Assembly: GCA_963281255.1 (NCBI GenBank)
Contig: OY725497.1
Span: 4,270,968-4,334,967, forward strand
DNA length: 64,000 nucleotides
Direction: 5' to 3'
Origin: Aphrocallistes beatrix
Taxonomy: Eukaryota > Porifera > Hexactinellida > Sceptrulophora > Aphrocallistidae
The translations under genes and the position numbers were made by a program. Under the pieces are notes generated by a model. The model worked only from the letters and a program-made list of their open reading frames with translations, did no database searches and was not told the origin of the DNA. Positions within the stretch are counted from its first letter, which is position 1. Each line of letters starts with the position of its first letter. Shown piece after piece: positions 40,845 to 51,385 of the stretch.

Positions 40845-41718
40845 ATGACTTTCTTACTAATGGGCCTCAAACGATTCACTGGTGTCTCCACACTTCAAAA
40901 TGTCCTACGCTCAGTTTCTCATTATGGAAATGATGCAACAGACAAAATATACGAATTCAGACAATACAATATCAAGCCTGATTCTGTCGCTGAGTTCATG
41001 AAGGTTTGTTGATAGATATATTGTTGTCATATTTGTTGACTTATTTATTGCATTGCGATTAATTTTAGATATCTAAAGAAAAATTTCATCTCCGATTAGC
41101 TCACAGCAAATTAATCGGTTATTTCATGGCAGAATTCGGAGGGATCAACCAGGCGCTCCACGTGTGGGAATATGACTCTTATGAACACCGACGGAGCGTG
41201 AGAGAGAAACTCTCAAACGATCCTGATTGGATCGCTCAGTACGTCCAGCCTGTGTTCCCCCTCTTCACCCTCCAGACCAATGCCCTCCTTAGGAGGGTGC
41301 AGGGTTGGGGGGCAGGGTTCGATGCAAATGGTTAGAGCAGATAAGACGGATTAATAGCATTACATTATAGCATTTGATTATAATTATGTCTCTAGCTGGT
41401 GAATCTAAGTCTGTGTACGAGATGCGAATACGCCTATTAAAACCGGGGGCAGAAACGCTAGTGATACACAGACTCGAAGAGTCCCATCTCTACCACTCCC
41501 CTCCCGCGCACATGCTAGCTCTGTGGAGAGGAGTGTTCGGACCCACCCCCTCCCTCTACTCCCTGCACAGGTTCTCCTCGTTCGACGACAGAGACGATAA
41601 GGTGAGGGACGACATGCTGAATGAGCAGATCCGTGAAACGAACAAATTCTTAGATTCATTCTCACTGCAAGTCAGCAACCTTGCTCTAACTCCCACGCCA
41701 TGGTCTCCTCTTAAATAA
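40845..41718 (+). CDS. NIPSNAP family protein
   Basis: Three exons, 40845-41003, 41069-41330 and 41396-41718, with introns of 65 and 65 bp in phases 0 and 1, give 247 residues. The protein has two NIPSNAP-type ferredoxin-like domains: IYEFRQYNIKPDSVAEFMK opening the first, with the GGINQALHVWEYDSYEHR core, and VYEMRIRLLKPGAETLVIHR opening the second. NIPSNAPs are mitochondrial matrix or surface proteins linked to mitophagy and trafficking; NIPSNAP3A/B are the closest in length. The N-terminus (MTFLLMGLKRFTGVSTLQNV) is basic and hydroxylated, fitting mitochondrial import. The exon ends fit GT..AG, and all junctions keep the frame. Confidence 0.88.
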
Positions 41719-42185
41719 GAAGTATTAGCAATTATTTATTTTCTCGAATATTATCACTTCATTATTTGTTTACGAATTTGTTAGTTTTCGATCTTCCTTC
41801 CTATTTCCTATAACATAAATTTGGAAATGTTAATTAACAGTAAACTCCACATTCCATTCATGCCATGCACTCACCCACCAATTAGTTTGTTGATGGTTTT
41901 CAAGTTCAACACTTTGCTCTGACATTCGATCTAATTATAGGTATTGCATGATTGTATAGTTATTCAATTCTTATGAAGTTGTACTGCCTCTCTTGGTTGA
42001 ATCTCATTTCATTCTATTGCTTCTCAAATTGGATCTAGGTTTCCTCTCATTCTATTCTCTCATTTGGTTTCTCAGTCAATAATAACTTTTCTGCTATAAA
42101 TGAATGTAGATTTCATTGAACTACTACCAGAATACTCAATACTGTATGAACACACATTGTAATACTCCACTAATCGAGACTTAAG
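41719..42185. other. Intergenic region upstream of the SH3 gene
   Basis: About 470 bp, T-rich, with no recognisable feature. Confidence 0.4.
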
Positions 42186-45100
42186 ATGGCTGCACATTTC
42201 TTATTCTGTCCTGGCTCTTCTGACTCGAAGAAACAAAAGTCGAAAGCAAGTATGTTAGCAGTGATTATTAATATTTATATGTAATATCTTGATTTCGAAA
42301 ACGAGATAGAATAGACCCTTATGTTACTGGTCCACATTTCACACACGTCATTTGATATACTTAGCTTATATATTAGTGAATTTCTTTTCAGGCAAATTCA
42401 AGCATTTCAGCTTCAAGTCGATCGATCCAGTTGACCCCCTCTATGAAACAGTTCCTGTCCAAGCTAAATACTCAGAAAGCAGTCGAGGGAAAAATGCCTT
42501 CGAGCAGACAGGCAGACAGCCTCTCAGCTCTCAACAAACTCGCAAGAAAGCTGCCACTGTTCTCTCCAGCTACTCGCCCTCTTCTGCCAGTCAGAGCCAG
42601 GAGTTGAGTGTTGAGGCAGGGGAGACTGTATACATCTTGTATCAGGACCAGGGATGGAGTTATGTTGCAAACAAACTGAATCGGATGGGCTATGTTCCTT
42701 CTGGGGTGTTGGCAGGAGGAAGAGAGGAGGACAGCTCAACTGCTGTATCTGGAACTTCCTTCAGAAGCGAGACGCAGATGACGGTAAGTTCATTTTCTCT
42801 CGAAATCCTATAAATATAGCAGTGGGAATTTTTTCGTAATCTCAAAACTCACCATTCCCATTTTGATGGGTTTATGCACATGGGAAATTATTTATTAATT
42901 TGAAAAGGATTTGGTTATTATGCTTCATGAGAGACCAGAAAGACCTTTTGCTATGTACACTGTCCATAAATAGAGCACCGTAACACACCGTATTAGGAAA
43001 CATAGTACACATGAATAATAACCTCAAAATATTCCTAGAAAAATATTTTCGTGAGCTTCTTGTCTGTATGAACTAATGGTACAGTACATGATGTCATCTT
43101 TGTGTTGTGTACTGCTATTGCTTCTTATGAGTATAAATTCACTTAAACGCGATGCCTTTCATGATCCATGCCAGTATAGATTCCTTTGTAGCCATTTCAG
43201 ATAATTTATCAAATCAAATTTCCCTGTTCGATGAATATGCACTTCACTAGCTGTAATCTTGAACGTAAACTAAACACAGTAGGATCAGGAATCGAGATAT
43301 AAAATGGTTGATATTCATCATTGTGATGTTCCTGTTACTAAACTAGCTTAAATTTTACTTGTTGTGTTCTATTTTTAGTATATACCATTACGCCTCGAGC
43401 AAATCGTACGAATATAGTTCGAAATCTGATTATTTTGAGGTCTATAGTTATTCAATTAACCTGCATAATCATGATCATCCATCAAATTAGATGAATTCTT
43501 CCATTTTAATAAATCGCACATTCATAGACACAGAACAGATTTGGCTGATGCAGGAGGCTCATGTAATATATATTTAATTTCATTATGGACTTACATCTAG
43601 ATTCTAAAACAAACTCCCAACCCTACCGATTCGCCCCTCCCCTATACGCAAATGTAAATTATTGGTTATTAAAAGCTATTTATAAAATACGCAAACGATT
43701 AAACGTTTTATTATTAGGAAGCATTTCATTAGTGTAAGAATCCATGGAATCTATTTGTACTACAACTACGAGTTAATTATACGAGAAGTGTAGCTCCTTC
43801 CTTTCTTTCATGCACATGCCATTTTGATAGAGATTCACTCATAACTTATAATATCCCCAATTTATAGTATAATGCCATTTGCCTGGATTCTGTTCAAAGT
43901 TATCAGGCCTTGATTTCGCATGTATGCCATCCTACATGGTATCGTTTGGTTTTGGTGTCATTTATTTATACGATGGCTTCGATTCAATTTGTACTATAAA
44001 TAGTGCTTTAATTCTGTGTATTTGTTCCAATCATAGCATTGCTTAAAATAAAAATTGATTCATCGCCATGATAATAGAGAATCTCGTCATCTACAGACAG
44101 GTACATAGTACAAGCTTTGGTGTTGGGCGTATTTTGATCATTTTAATCAATGCACTTTCCCACAGAATCCCTCCCAACCTTCCTCCGCTACTCCTACAGA
44201 CAGCGCATACAGTAAAGTGAATAAACTGAGGAGACCACGGTCTTCTTCACACACTTCTGCCTCCAGCCGCGTCCTAACTGCATCTCCGCACCAGAACAGT
44301 GACAACTTCCACAATTCTTTCACGACTTTCAGCAAGTCTCCCCGCGAAATCCGCGCACTGCTGTACAGCTATGTACCGGTGCAGGAGAACGACCTCACCG
44401 TCAGGAAGGGGGAGCAGGTCACAGTCTTGAACAACTCGGACCAGGATTGGCTGTGGGTTGTCAGAGGTGACGGAGAAGAGGGGTTTATCCCTGCATCACA
44501 CTCTGCTCCCGTTTCTTGCTACAGTTATGGTTAGTTAGAAATTTGGCCACTAAATGCTTTAGTATTGGTACGAATGCCAGCACAATTCAATGGTCTAATA
44601 ATTAACAATGTGATAAATTATTTGTCTAAAAGATCGTATTTCTTAGATCTGTCTATGTATGTAGAACTATACCTTTGCATACAAATTCCTTTTTTGGTCT
44701 GATAATCATCAATAAATGTAGATTTCACACTACTGTATTAGAAATACAATTCCGATTGAAGAATCCTTTTGCAAAAATCTGAATCACACCAATGCACTTA
44801 TTAAAATATTTCTTACTATTATTGCGTAAGGTAATGCCATCCGAATCTTCGAGTGTGTACGGGTTCTCTTTGTAAGGTAAACCAATTGAGCTCTTTTGTG
44901 TACTGGAGTTTCACTCGTATCACGTGACCCCAGCCAACCCTTGAGGCTACTTTCAATTGGAGTAATGCCGAGATCCAGATGTCTCGTTGCTTCATTCAAA
45001 CACAACCAAATATTCTACACCATGTTTTGCTCTTCTCCAGAAACCCTACCTTTCCTTACGTCATTCACTGTTTTCCTGGTTATTCTTAGTGCGTGTCACG

Positions 45101-46749
45101 AAATCAGCTTAGCGCTTTTGGTGTTGCAATCTGGGTTCTTATCTATAAAAGCAGTTCTTTCCTGAAATGTTATATCAGTACTCTTTCTACACAACATTCT
45201 ATCCCAGTTATAATGTATAGAGCCGAGAAATCTGGCCTGGCTGCTGACATCCAACAGAAACGTTTTGATACTTATCCAAAGCACGATGAGAGGCGAGTGA
45301 TAGATTGGATGGAAGATGTTTTGGGGGAAGAGATGGAGTGCAACTTTTATGAATGGCTTCGCGATGGCTGCGTTCTTTGTAGGCTCTTCAACGAAATAGA
45401 AGATGACCTGAGTAACAAAATCCCATCAAAGCACTGCAAGCCTACAACGATCCTCTTCAAGCAGCTAGAGAACATCGACATGTTCATCAAAGCTTGCAAG
45501 AGCTACGGTCTGTCTGAATGCGATTGCTTCGTTACCCTCGACCTCCACGAATTGAATGACCTTGCGCAAGTACTCACTACCGTATTCGCGCTGGACAGAA
45601 AGGCACACAAGAAAGGATGGGACGGTCCCTACCTCTCCCCTAAAGAAGCGGACGAGAACAAACGAGAATTTTCAGAAGATCAAATGAGGGCGAGTGCTGG
45701 GTTGATGCCTCTGCAGTCTGCCTTTCCCGCGGGCGCCTCGCAGAAAGGGATGACGGCCCCTGGCACCCGTCGACAGCTCATATAAACTGAATTGTAGCAA
45801 ATTGTAAATGACATTATGCTGATAAAGTTATATGTACTACCTCTAAGTGTCCATAAATTAAATCCATCAAACTTAAATAATGAATTGCTTATGTTCCGTC
45901 TCTGTCAAGTAATTACACTCCGTTCCATTCATAGGCAATGGCTCCATCCCTTCTCAGCCCAAACACGCGAAGCTGTCGAAGCAACACAGCTCCAGCACTG
46001 GCTACCGCTCCTCCTCTTCAATCACGAATTCGATCAATCAAATGTCGGCAGCATTCTCAGATCACGTCCGCGTAACCCCGGACCGATCGCTTCCTCACTC
46101 CCCCGTCGACGTAAACCCTCCCTGCCACCAGCAGGCCATCTCCGACCCGACTGCTGATAAGAACAGGTCGCAGAGACGAACGCCGTCCCGCGAGAGCAGG
46201 AGCAGGACCCCAGACAGTCTCATTCAGAGGAGAACCAACTCCTCCGAATTCTCCGACAAGAAATATCGAAACGCTATTTCTCCTGTTCCGCGAGTTTCTG
46301 AGCTTCAAAGGACTTCCTCTTCGCTACAGAGACCGTGCAACTCCTCTGACTTCGCAGCACAGAACGTGAGGCCGCTCGTGTACAATTACCCAGTGCAGCG
46401 ACCGACCCGTCCCGCCCCGTCCCCCCCGGAGGAGTACATCTACCAGAACCTACATATCATGTACCCCAGCCCCGTGCAGTACCCACAGCTCCTGCCACAA
46501 GCGGGCCTACACGAGAACATCTACATGAACACTGTTGAAGTGGATGCGAATGGGAAACCGAGTTTAGTCCCCTCTATCATGACCATGCAAGACCGGATAC
46601 AGCTGCTGGACAGGAACCCTGCGCACTTCTCTCACAGCACTTCTGAAAACAGCCTCGCTCAGACCTCTTCTCTTGGAGACATAAACTCAGTTTCGGAATT
46701 TAATCAGCACTACATGAACAATAGGGTTTTGAAGGAGGACGTGGTGTGA
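42186..46749 (+). CDS. Adaptor protein with two SH3 domains, hosting a nested gene
   Basis: Four exons, 42186-42249, 42392-42783, 44166-44529 and 45935-46749, splice in matching phases (1, 0, 1) to 544 residues. SH3-1 lies at about residues 80-145 (AGETVYILYQDQGWSYVANK then GYVPSGVL). SH3-2 lies at about 210-270 (ALLYSYVPVQENDLTVRKGE, then DWLWVVRGDGEEGFIPAS). The C-terminal 270 residues are disordered, Ser/Pro/Arg-rich, with Tyr motifs (EEYIYQNLHIMYPSP, HENIYMNTVEV) that could be phosphorylated. This suggests a cytoskeletal or signalling scaffold, somewhat like Dlish-type SH3 proteins, but no orthologue is claimed. Intron 3 (44530-45934) contains the whole transgelin gene 45213-45785 on the same strand. 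Exon 1 is the least certain; its donor A|GTATGT restores the frame. Confidence 0.7.
42784..44165 (+). other. Long intron 2 of the SH3 gene
   Basis: 1382 bp with donor ACG|GTAAGT and acceptor CCCACAG|AATCC, phase 0. AT-rich; I see no gene or clear mobile element inside. Confidence 0.65.
45144..45151 (+). promoter_or_regulatory. TATA box of the nested transgelin gene
   Basis: TATAAAAG, 61 bp upstream of the ATG at 45213 and inside intron 3 of the SH3 gene. It supports an independent promoter for the nested gene. Confidence 0.6.
45213..45785 (+). CDS. Transgelin-like protein (paralogue 2), nested in an intron
   Basis: Intronless gene for 190 residues starting MYRAEKSGLAADIQQKRFDT. The frame is open further upstream to 45093, but the ATG at 45213 aligns with the paralogue at 18885-19451 and follows a TATA box. 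One calponin-homology domain (EWLRDGCVLCRLFNEI, FVTLDLHELNDLAQVLTT) is followed by one calponin repeat (LMPLQSAFPAGASQKGMTAP, then GTRRQLI). It is presumed to bind actin. The two paralogues share most of the core but differ at the acidic loop (EDDLSNKIPSKHCKP versus the SVASKF region). Lack of introns in both suggests the family is intronless here or spread by retroposition. Confidence 0.88.
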   Translation: MYRAEKSGLAADIQQKRFDTYPKHDERRVIDWMEDVLGEEMECNFYEWLRDGCVLCRLFNEIEDDLSNKIPSKHCKPTTILFKQLENIDMFIKACKSYGLSECDCFVTLDLHELNDLAQVLTTVFALDRKAHKKGWDGPYLSPKEADENKREFSEDQMRASAGLMPLQSAFPAGASQKGMTAPGTRRQLI

Positions 46750-46983
46750 TGACGTCATCTCACATGCGCCTTTGCCGTTGTCACTTATTTGTAATACAAC
46801 TTGTTACTGAAGTTTATTTTATTAGCGTTCTCGCTCTCGCTCTTTCTACTGATCTCTTATTTCTATTTCCTGAATTGTAACTGAATAATCACTGAAAGCC
46901 AATTTTACAATATTCGTTTCTCATATTTATGAACGGTTTTACTAAGTTAGTATTCGTTGTTGTTATTGTTGTTGTTGTTAACA

Positions 46984-47898
46984 ATGTCGCGGGTCACTCA
47001 AAGGAAAGTTTCTGGTCACCAGGAAGACAGAGACTCCAGTTCTAACTACAAACTGCCCGACTTATCTTACCGCGAGGAGACTGTCTACCACTCCGTGCTA
47101 TGGCTGTTCATAGCGTCACAGAACATAATTCTGGACTTCGGCCGTCCTTTCCTAGCGCTGCTCTACACGAAGGACTACTTCCCGCTGAACATGCCCAGCC
47201 TGGGAGACTACGCACACATGCTGCACAACATCACCATGTCATTCTCCATGCTATCAATGCTGCGCGACAAGACGCCCGGCTGGCTCAAGCACCTGCTAGT
47301 CACGGTGTATGTGATGGGTGCCAGCATTCACTTAGTGGGGGATTCCATCAACCACAGACTGGCACTGTCTGGTTACAAGAACTATCTCAGTGTGGAGGAT
47401 AACCCAATCATGCAGCGACTTGAGCCGAAGTCTCTGGTCTTCTCATTCCAGTTGCTCTACTTCTATGACGAGTACCTTGGCCACTTCATGTGGTACCTGC
47501 CTCTCTTCTTTACGTTCTACCTCTACTACTCGAATTCGTTCTCAAAGAATAGGCTCTCACTGAAGTCAGCTGGTTGCATGTTCTATCTGAATCTAGTCCT
47601 GAACATGGGCTCCTTCTGGTACCTGATCACTGAGGGACAGATGATAGAGATGTACCTTGTCTTGATGACGTCATTCTTAGTAACGAGCGTGACTGAGTTG
47701 GGCAAGGGGCGGTATCCGGACGTGAACGGAATGTTCATTTTTCTCTGTTTCTCCCTCACTGGCATTTTGGTTGCTATCTGGGTCTACTACCTCTGGGATG
47801 ACCCCGTTCTCAGGGCGAGGTACCCAGGCGTTCTTTACGTGCCCGAACCTTGGTCTGTGGTTCCAATGAAAGTAAACTTATCTGACATATTTAACTGA
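46984..47898 (+). CDS. CLN6: CLN6-like ER membrane protein
   Basis: Intronless gene for 304 residues. The start is the ATG at 46984 after a GTT-repeat leader; the frame is open upstream without another plausible ATG. Several membrane helices are predicted. Nearly identical family blocks are LDFGRPFLALLYTKDYFPLN, GASIHLVGDSINHRL, LLYFYDEYLGHFMWYLP, DVNGMFIFLCFSLT and the C-terminal LWDDPVLRARYPGVLYVPEP. CLN6 works with CLN8 in the EGRESS complex, which recruits lysosomal enzymes for ER export; human mutations cause neuronal ceroid lipofuscinosis. The length is close to human (311). Confidence 0.96.
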   Translation: MSRVTQRKVSGHQEDRDSSSNYKLPDLSYREETVYHSVLWLFIASQNIILDFGRPFLALLYTKDYFPLNMPSLGDYAHMLHNITMSFSMLSMLRDKTPGWLKHLLVTVYVMGASIHLVGDSINHRLALSGYKNYLSVEDNPIMQRLEPKSLVFSFQLLYFYDEYLGHFMWYLPLFFTFYLYYSNSFSKNRLSLKSAGCMFYLNLVLNMGSFWYLITEGQMIEMYLVLMTSFLVTSVTELGKGRYPDVNGMFIFLCFSLTGILVAIWVYYLWDDPVLRARYPGVLYVPEPWSVVPMKVNLSDIFN

Positions 47899-48017
47899 GG
47901 TGTATATCTAACTGAATAGGTTTTAAGTCTTGTGATTGGCTATTGAATTATACTTAGAAAAGTGATTATATTAAGGTTTAATTACAGTACGACTCGATTA
48001 GTTACTGAATACAGAGG

Positions 48018-48818
48018 ATGGTGTACTTCGTGTGGTTATCAGCAGACGCCTATCTCGTCTGCATGACCCACGCCCTGTCCACAGAGAAGGAGGAGATCAT
48101 GGGTCTGCTTTTTGGAGAGACCCTCCCAGGAGGGGATGCCGTGTGGATATACGGGGTTTACATGATGAGGCGTTCAGACAAGCGGGCTGACCGGGTGGAG
48201 ATATCGCCGGAGCAGTTGTCCGCCGCACTCACAGAATCCCAGACCCTCTCTCAGCAGCTGGGGAAGGAGGTGCGTGTGTTGGGTTGGTACCATTCACACC
48301 CTCACATAACGATCTCCCCGTCCCACGTAGACGTACGCACGCAGTTCCAGTACCAGAGCCTGGACCCTAACTTCTTCGGACTTATCATATCGGCCTTCCA
48401 CGAGGAAATGGATCGAAGCGGTTCGATCAAGATAACATGCTTCCAGGCCGAAAGAGAGGCAAACCCCACAGGAGAGGTGTTTGTCAAGAGAGAGATCCCT
48501 TTCGCCATCCAGAATAGCGGAGTGTCAATAGGCCCCGCCTGTCTCAACGCATACCTGCAGCTGCCCAGGATCCTGTTCCAGGAGGAAGAGGAGGGCTACA
48601 GAGAATTCCAGGGAGCGGATGCCAGCGACTTCCTTACGACGGTCTACAACAGCTCTGTGTACACACAGAACTTGGAACTGATCCTCTCCGACATTTGCAA
48701 CCCAGTGCTCCGCGTACTGGAATCTCACCTCCAGTCTCAGGTGCAGCTGATTAAGTCCCTGGAAGATGAGATGGACCGACTCAAGCAGGAGATGAGTGGA
48801 GCTCACCAAGTTATTTAA
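48018..48818 (+). CDS. BRCC3: BRCC36-like K63-specific deubiquitinase
   Basis: Intronless gene for 266 residues with an MPN+ domain. The JAMM zinc site is complete: Glu in EKEEIMGLLFGE and the GWYHSHPHITISPSHVDVRT motif supplying two His and the Asp. The C-terminal helices (LESHLQSQVQLIKSLEDEMD) form the coiled coil that pairs with Abraxas or KIAA0157. BRCC36 cleaves Lys63-linked ubiquitin in the BRCA1-A complex and in BRISC. The start MVYFVWLSADAYLVCMTHAL aligns with the family N-terminus. The 120-bp gap from CLN6 on the same strand is among the shortest in the window. Confidence 0.95.
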   Translation: MVYFVWLSADAYLVCMTHALSTEKEEIMGLLFGETLPGGDAVWIYGVYMMRRSDKRADRVEISPEQLSAALTESQTLSQQLGKEVRVLGWYHSHPHITISPSHVDVRTQFQYQSLDPNFFGLIISAFHEEMDRSGSIKITCFQAEREANPTGEVFVKREIPFAIQNSGVSIGPACLNAYLQLPRILFQEEEEGYREFQGADASDFLTTVYNSSVYTQNLELILSDICNPVLRVLESHLQSQVQLIKSLEDEMDRLKQEMSGAHQVI

Positions 48819-49731
48819 CCAACCATTCTCAAGATGTATTTTTGAATTGTTAGAGTATATCATGAATTAATTAAAACTACAATGCTACCACTGTAGTATC
48901 TGCGAAATCAAGAGCAGAACCTGCATAATCCAGCATTTCCTCTATCCACATGGTCGTCAAGGTTATGCAATTATGCTGCACAATCCAACAGTAGGTATTA
49001 ACATCCCCACTGAGTGTGGTTATGCAGTTTCTTGTATTCGTCACGAATCATTTGCTTAAGTATACGATATTAATTGTAGTTACTTTCATTTGTATCTTCA
49101 TATCAGAAATTATTTCTGATATGAAGATATAATTTAATTCAGAACCCACCGTGTATTCTTCGTAAGAGATTCTCTGTAGAAATATTGATATTTTAGGTGC
49201 TGTGGTGCAGTAGGATGATACCCTATTAGGTATCGGTACGGATGGTTTGATCATCATACAGACTATTGTCTAATCGAGACACGACGTGTACCATTCCTTG
49301 CTATCCCTTTTGATGTTTACATAGTGACTTCAAGCAGAAAATTATGATCTGAAATTATTTAAAAAATTAATTTCACAATTTTGACCTAAATCCATCCCTA
49401 AAGATTTATGAGGCTGATAAACAATAATACTTGAATATTTTCAAGATTTACTGTGTTAAGCAAAGTGGTTAGAGTTGATTTATTATTATCGCAGCTGCAG
49501 CTTATCGATATACTAATTTATGTAGATTACTTGATTTGCTGTTAAAAATAAATTAAGACAGAGATCAATACGACTTTACTTATTTCGGCTACTGATAAAT
49601 TAGCCACAATTTCTACAGATGCCTTCTTGAGTAGCCGGAAAAATCTGGTTAGAGATAAAATAATGAAATTAAGTACAGACCCTGTCGCGTTCCGAGAGAA
49701 AGTGGCTACCAAAATATTGTTGAAACTAAGG
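48819..49731. other. Intergenic region between BRCC3 and the membrane protein
   Basis: About 900 bp, AT-rich, with a perfect hairpin at 49093-49129. A small minus-strand frame (49048-49257) spans the hairpin and is not supported. Confidence 0.5.
49093..49129 (+). repeat. Perfect 18-bp inverted repeat (hairpin)
   Basis: TATCTTCATATCAGAAAT (49093-49110), a one-base spacer, then its exact reverse complement (49112-49129). Confidence 0.9.
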
Positions 49732-49740
49732 TATAAATAG
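49732..49740 (+). promoter_or_regulatory. TATA box of membrane protein paralogue B
   Basis: TATAAATAG with 34 bp between it and the ATG at 49775. This places the likely start of transcription just before that ATG and argues against starts further upstream in the open frame (49751). Confidence 0.65.
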
Positions 49741-49774
49741 ACCCATTCCAGTGAAGTTGTTACTTGAAAAGATC

Positions 49775-50824
49775 ATGCAAGCAAAACTATTATTAGAAGG
49801 CATTGTCACCTTCTCTGGTTACCCGATAATCATCTTTGGGATATTCGTATGCTCCGTCTGGATTGGTGTAATCTCTGTTTACATTCAACTGAGCAAGAAG
49901 AAGATTCGGGATTTAAGATTGCCTAATGATCCCATGGAAGAAAAAAAGCTGCGTACTGAGATAATCAAATATAAACTAATGTTAGTAGTCATCGTGATTG
50001 AAATGTTGATGAGTTTCTCGTTACTGCTTCAGCTTTTGGGAATTTCGATCCACATTGCCACTCATCCGTGTCTCACGCAGATTGAAACTTTGAAATACTT
50101 TCTCCTCATTACAGGCACTGCCCCTTATACCCTGATAATATGTTTGATCGGAGCATTAACTGCTTTAGTCCTTTATGTGAAAAACACCCTCAATAGGAGT
50201 AATGGAGTCAATGTCATAAAGAAAGTTGCAGCTTGGATTATCGTGCAGTTAATAGTATTAATTCCTCTTAATTTAATATCACAGATCAACCTGTTTTCAA
50301 GCTACGCGTATTTTGTGTGCAATACGGTGAATCTGATTCTTTTCTACAGAGGAGTGCGGGGGTTGGGACGTGTTTTGAAGTGGAGGGCACAAGACGCCAG
50401 ATATGACTGTAACGTAGATTCCCTACGAGTGCGGTCATTCAGCAGAATTGAACGAAATTATCATATAATGTCAACATGCTTGCTAATTGCAGTCGGACTG
50501 TTCATAATTTCAATCAACTTAGATCTTTTAATTGATGCTGGAATTCTGGAGCCAATTTTATCCGAGTGCAATTACTATCTTGTGATTACAGAGCTGAGCC
50601 ATCTTGTCAAGCAATACGAACTAAGAGAATATCTCGATAGTTTAAGAATTTTTTTCCAAGGTCTGAGACTCGTAACAGGATTTTCTTGGGGATTAGTTTT
50701 CATTATTCTCTACACTACTGTGCTAGTTAGAATGTGGATTCAAAAGGTGAAGAAACCTAAGTGCGTTCGTTTCAAAGTTGTTTATTCCCCTTCACTGCAA
50801 CGTCCTCTGTTGAAGCCGATTTGA
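49775..50824 (+). CDS. Orphan multi-pass membrane protein, receptor-like (paralogue B)
   Basis: Intronless gene for 349 residues from the first ATG (MQAKLLLEG). It has about seven hydrophobic segments (near residues 12-35, 70-92, 108-135, 150-178, 222-245 and 295-318). The central loop VLKWRAQDARYDC and the next helix align with paralogue A at 38321-39493, as does the general spacing of helices. The C-terminal tail is short and basic (WIQKVKKPKCVRFKV). I recognise no family such as rhodopsin-type GPCRs. The shared TATA box and spacing suggest a common regulatory design for this family. Confidence 0.6.
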   Translation: MQAKLLLEGIVTFSGYPIIIFGIFVCSVWIGVISVYIQLSKKKIRDLRLPNDPMEEKKLRTEIIKYKLMLVVIVIEMLMSFSLLLQLLGISIHIATHPCLTQIETLKYFLLITGTAPYTLIICLIGALTALVLYVKNTLNRSNGVNVIKKVAAWIIVQLIVLIPLNLISQINLFSSYAYFVCNTVNLILFYRGVRGLGRVLKWRAQDARYDCNVDSLRVRSFSRIERNYHIMSTCLLIAVGLFIISINLDLLIDAGILEPILSECNYYLVITELSHLVKQYELREYLDSLRIFFQGLRLVTGFSWGLVFIILYTTVLVRMWIQKVKKPKCVRFKVVYSPSLQRPLLKPI

Positions 50825-51385
50825 TTGTTTATTTTAGATACGATTTAGTCAGGATTTGCATGAATTAAAGGAAATTGTGGAAGTAACTTGCTAATAAACA
50901 TGTTTAAAGTACATTTTAACTTTTTAATATATGGTACTAAGGGAAATACAACATTTAAATCTAAGAACCACAAACTTTTTTAGTTCTCTAAGTATAGATG
51001 ATAATGCATGGGTGACGTGTAACGTACGTTACACGTCTACCTACATCAACCATTCCTGAAAAATCTTATTGTACCCGGGTGCAAATTTATTGAAATATTG
51101 ACACCTTTTAACAGAGGTGTTTAATTGTATTATACAATCATATTCCAATAATTTCGCGTCAGAGCTAGCTTTGAGAAGAATTGATTGAAACCACAACCCT
51201 TAATAATGATGATAATTATGTGATTTGAGTCGAACCTCTCAAGTTCATTTTGCATCATCACAACAATCTTGTCATAGTAACAGTGTATAAACATTTCTAC
51301 TCTCTATATTATACTGATACAACTGAATAGCTTGTTGTATAATTTCTGTATTCTTCCCACTTCATTATCTGCTGGCACCTTTGCA
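50825..51385. other. Intergenic region upstream of the TRIM-like gene
   Basis: About 560 bp, AT-rich. A palindromic stretch GTGTAACGTACGTTACAC is seen near 51015-51032; no gene is supported. Confidence 0.45.

Noticed and set aside
42186-42392. A GC..AG intron after exon 1 of the SH3 gene
   Set aside because: GCAAGT at 42246 looked like a GC donor, but the GT donor at 42250 (A|GTATGT) gives the right phase with the acceptor at 42392, so no unusual splice site is needed.
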